This document shows, piece by piece, positions 5,506 through 5,774 of a stretch of 5,774 nucleotides of DNA. The position numbers were made by a program, and so were the translations under genes. Under the pieces are notes generated by a model. It worked only from the letters and a program-made list of their open reading frames with translations, ran no database searches and was not told where the DNA came from. Each line of letters opens with the position of its first letter. Positions within the stretch are counted from its first letter, which is position 1. Origin of the DNA: UKL13-2 sp040379385 (GTDB lineage Bacteria; Pseudomonadota; Gammaproteobacteria; Burkholderiales; Usitatibacteraceae); contig JBEILF010000168.1 in NCBI GenBank assembly GCA_040379385.1, forward strand, positions 1 through 5,774, written 5' to 3'.

Positions 5506-5774
5506 ATGGCGACAACCGACAGCGTTACTGCATCGGCTGACCCGGCTGCGGTAACGCACCGTTGCCGCAATTGCGGTTTTTCGTTTGAGCCAATTTCTCC
5601 GGCACCGAAGTATTGTCCGCAGTGTGGGCAAGATACGCATCTACATGCGCCATCGGCTTGGGAATTCATTCATGAATTCATCACGCACTACGTTGCGCTG
5701 GAGGGAAAACTTTGGAAGACGTTGATCTTGTTGTTTTGCCTGCCGGGTGAACTCAGCAGGCGATTTCGCGATGG
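5506..5774 (+). CDS. DUF3667-like zinc-ribbon membrane protein (partial, cut by window edge)
   Basis: The first 89 codons of an open frame that runs off the right edge. Residues 1-17 are a low-complexity Ala/Ser/Thr leader. A zinc ribbon follows, CRNC (20-23) and CPQCGQ (37-42), giving C-x2-C-x13-C-x2-C. Next comes a segment with EFIHEFITHYVALEGKLWKT (53-72) and LLFCLPGELSRRF (75-87). The ribbon followed by W-E-F-x-H-E-F, an acidic-G-x-L-x-x-T motif and PGxL is the hallmark of DUF3667 proteins, which normally continue into C-terminal transmembrane helices; those would lie beyond the window. Function is unknown. The ATG is 2 nt after the fba stop, has no clear ribosome binding site, and no alternative in-frame start is seen, so translation is probably coupled to fba. 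Its first 75 nt carry competing hairpins, described separately. Confidence 0.78.
   Translation, partial: MATTDSVTASADPAAVTHRCRNCGFSFEPISPAPKYCPQCGQDTHLHAPSAWEFIHEFITHYVALEGKLWKTLILLFCLPGELSRRFRD
5522..5581 (+). promoter_or_regulatory. Attenuator-like set of mutually exclusive hairpins (candidate)
   Basis: Four arms alternate in orientation. Arm 1 GCGTTACTGCA (5522-5532) pairs with arm 2 TGCGGTAACGC (5547-5557) in an 11-bp stem with one U-G pair. Arm 2 (5547-5556) can instead pair with arm 3 CGTTGCCGCA (5560-5569) in a 10-bp stem with one U-G pair and a CAC loop. The end of arm 3, CCGCAA (5565-5570), can pair with arm 4 TTGCGG (5571-5576), though sterically only as a 4-bp stem with an AATT loop, followed by TTTTT (5577-5581). 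The layout copies a leader attenuator (1:2, 2:3, 3:4 plus U run), but it lies inside the coding start and the last stem is weak. Base pairing is seen directly; regulatory function is inferred. Confidence 0.35.

Noticed and set aside
5662..5679. Inverted repeat GAATTCAT-TC-ATGAATTC
   Set aside because: The 8-bp arms are explained by the repeated codons of the EFIHEFI peptide in a conserved DUF3667 motif; a 2-nt spacer is too small for a hairpin loop without opening the stem.
5736..5763. Stem of about 8 bp (5736-5743 with 5756-5763) near the right edge
   Set aside because: It is inside conserved coding sequence (LPGELSRR), has one U-G pair and a 12-nt loop, and no following T run; chance pairing is likely.
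1..5774. CRISPR arrays, tRNA or rRNA genes, insertion sequences and phage genes
   Set aside because: None seen: no spaced repeats, no tRNA-like cloverleaf and no transposase or integrase motifs; nearly all the DNA is accounted for by housekeeping coding sequence.

Overview
The window is a piece of a bacterial chromosome carrying a tightly packed, same-strand cluster of central carbon metabolism genes: gap, pgk, pyk, a GNAT acetyltransferase, fba, and the start of a DUF3667-type zinc-ribbon membrane protein cut off by the right edge. The protein sequences point to a betaproteobacterium or a close gammaproteobacterial relative such as the Lysobacterales (Xanthomonadales). The phosphoglycerate kinase carries the LLENCR, DAFGTAHRAEATTHG and AGSKVSTKL signatures typical of these groups, the pyruvate kinase is of the E. 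coli PykA type, and the aldolase is a class II enzyme of the CbbA/Fba-like subtype. The lineage is inferred from remembered family sequences, not from a search.

Layout: gap (24-1037), a 52-nt spacer with a hairpin and a chain of overlapping start/stop codons, pgk (1090-2301), a 93-nt spacer with a short degenerate tandem repeat, pyk (2395-3834), a 4-nt gap, the GNAT gene (3839-4354), an 84-nt spacer with two consecutive hairpins, fba (4439-5503), a 2-nt gap, and the 5' part of the DUF3667-like gene (5506 to the edge). Every gene is on the + strand and no gene-free stretch exceeds about 95 nt. No convincing promoter or classical intrinsic terminator is visible between genes, so one polycistronic transcript is the simplest reading.

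The four enzymes join at the triose phosphates. Aldolase interconverts fructose 1,6-bisphosphate with glyceraldehyde 3-phosphate and dihydroxyacetone phosphate. GAPDH and PGK carry glyceraldehyde 3-phosphate to 3-phosphoglycerate with ATP formation, and pyruvate kinase completes glycolysis from phosphoenolpyruvate. All but pyruvate kinase are reversible and also serve gluconeogenesis or, where present, the Calvin cycle. The GNAT and DUF3667 genes are not glycolytic; they are carried in the operon with very short spacers that suggest translational coupling.

No wholly new multi-gene system is evident. The most unusual signal is non-coding in character: in the first 75 nt of the DUF3667-like gene, a ~10-nt motif occurs in alternating orientation so that three successive hairpins compete for shared arms, followed by a run of five T. 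This resembles an attenuator and is the best candidate for follow-up. Hairpins in the gap-pgk and GNAT-fba spacers are secondary candidates for RNA processing or translational control.
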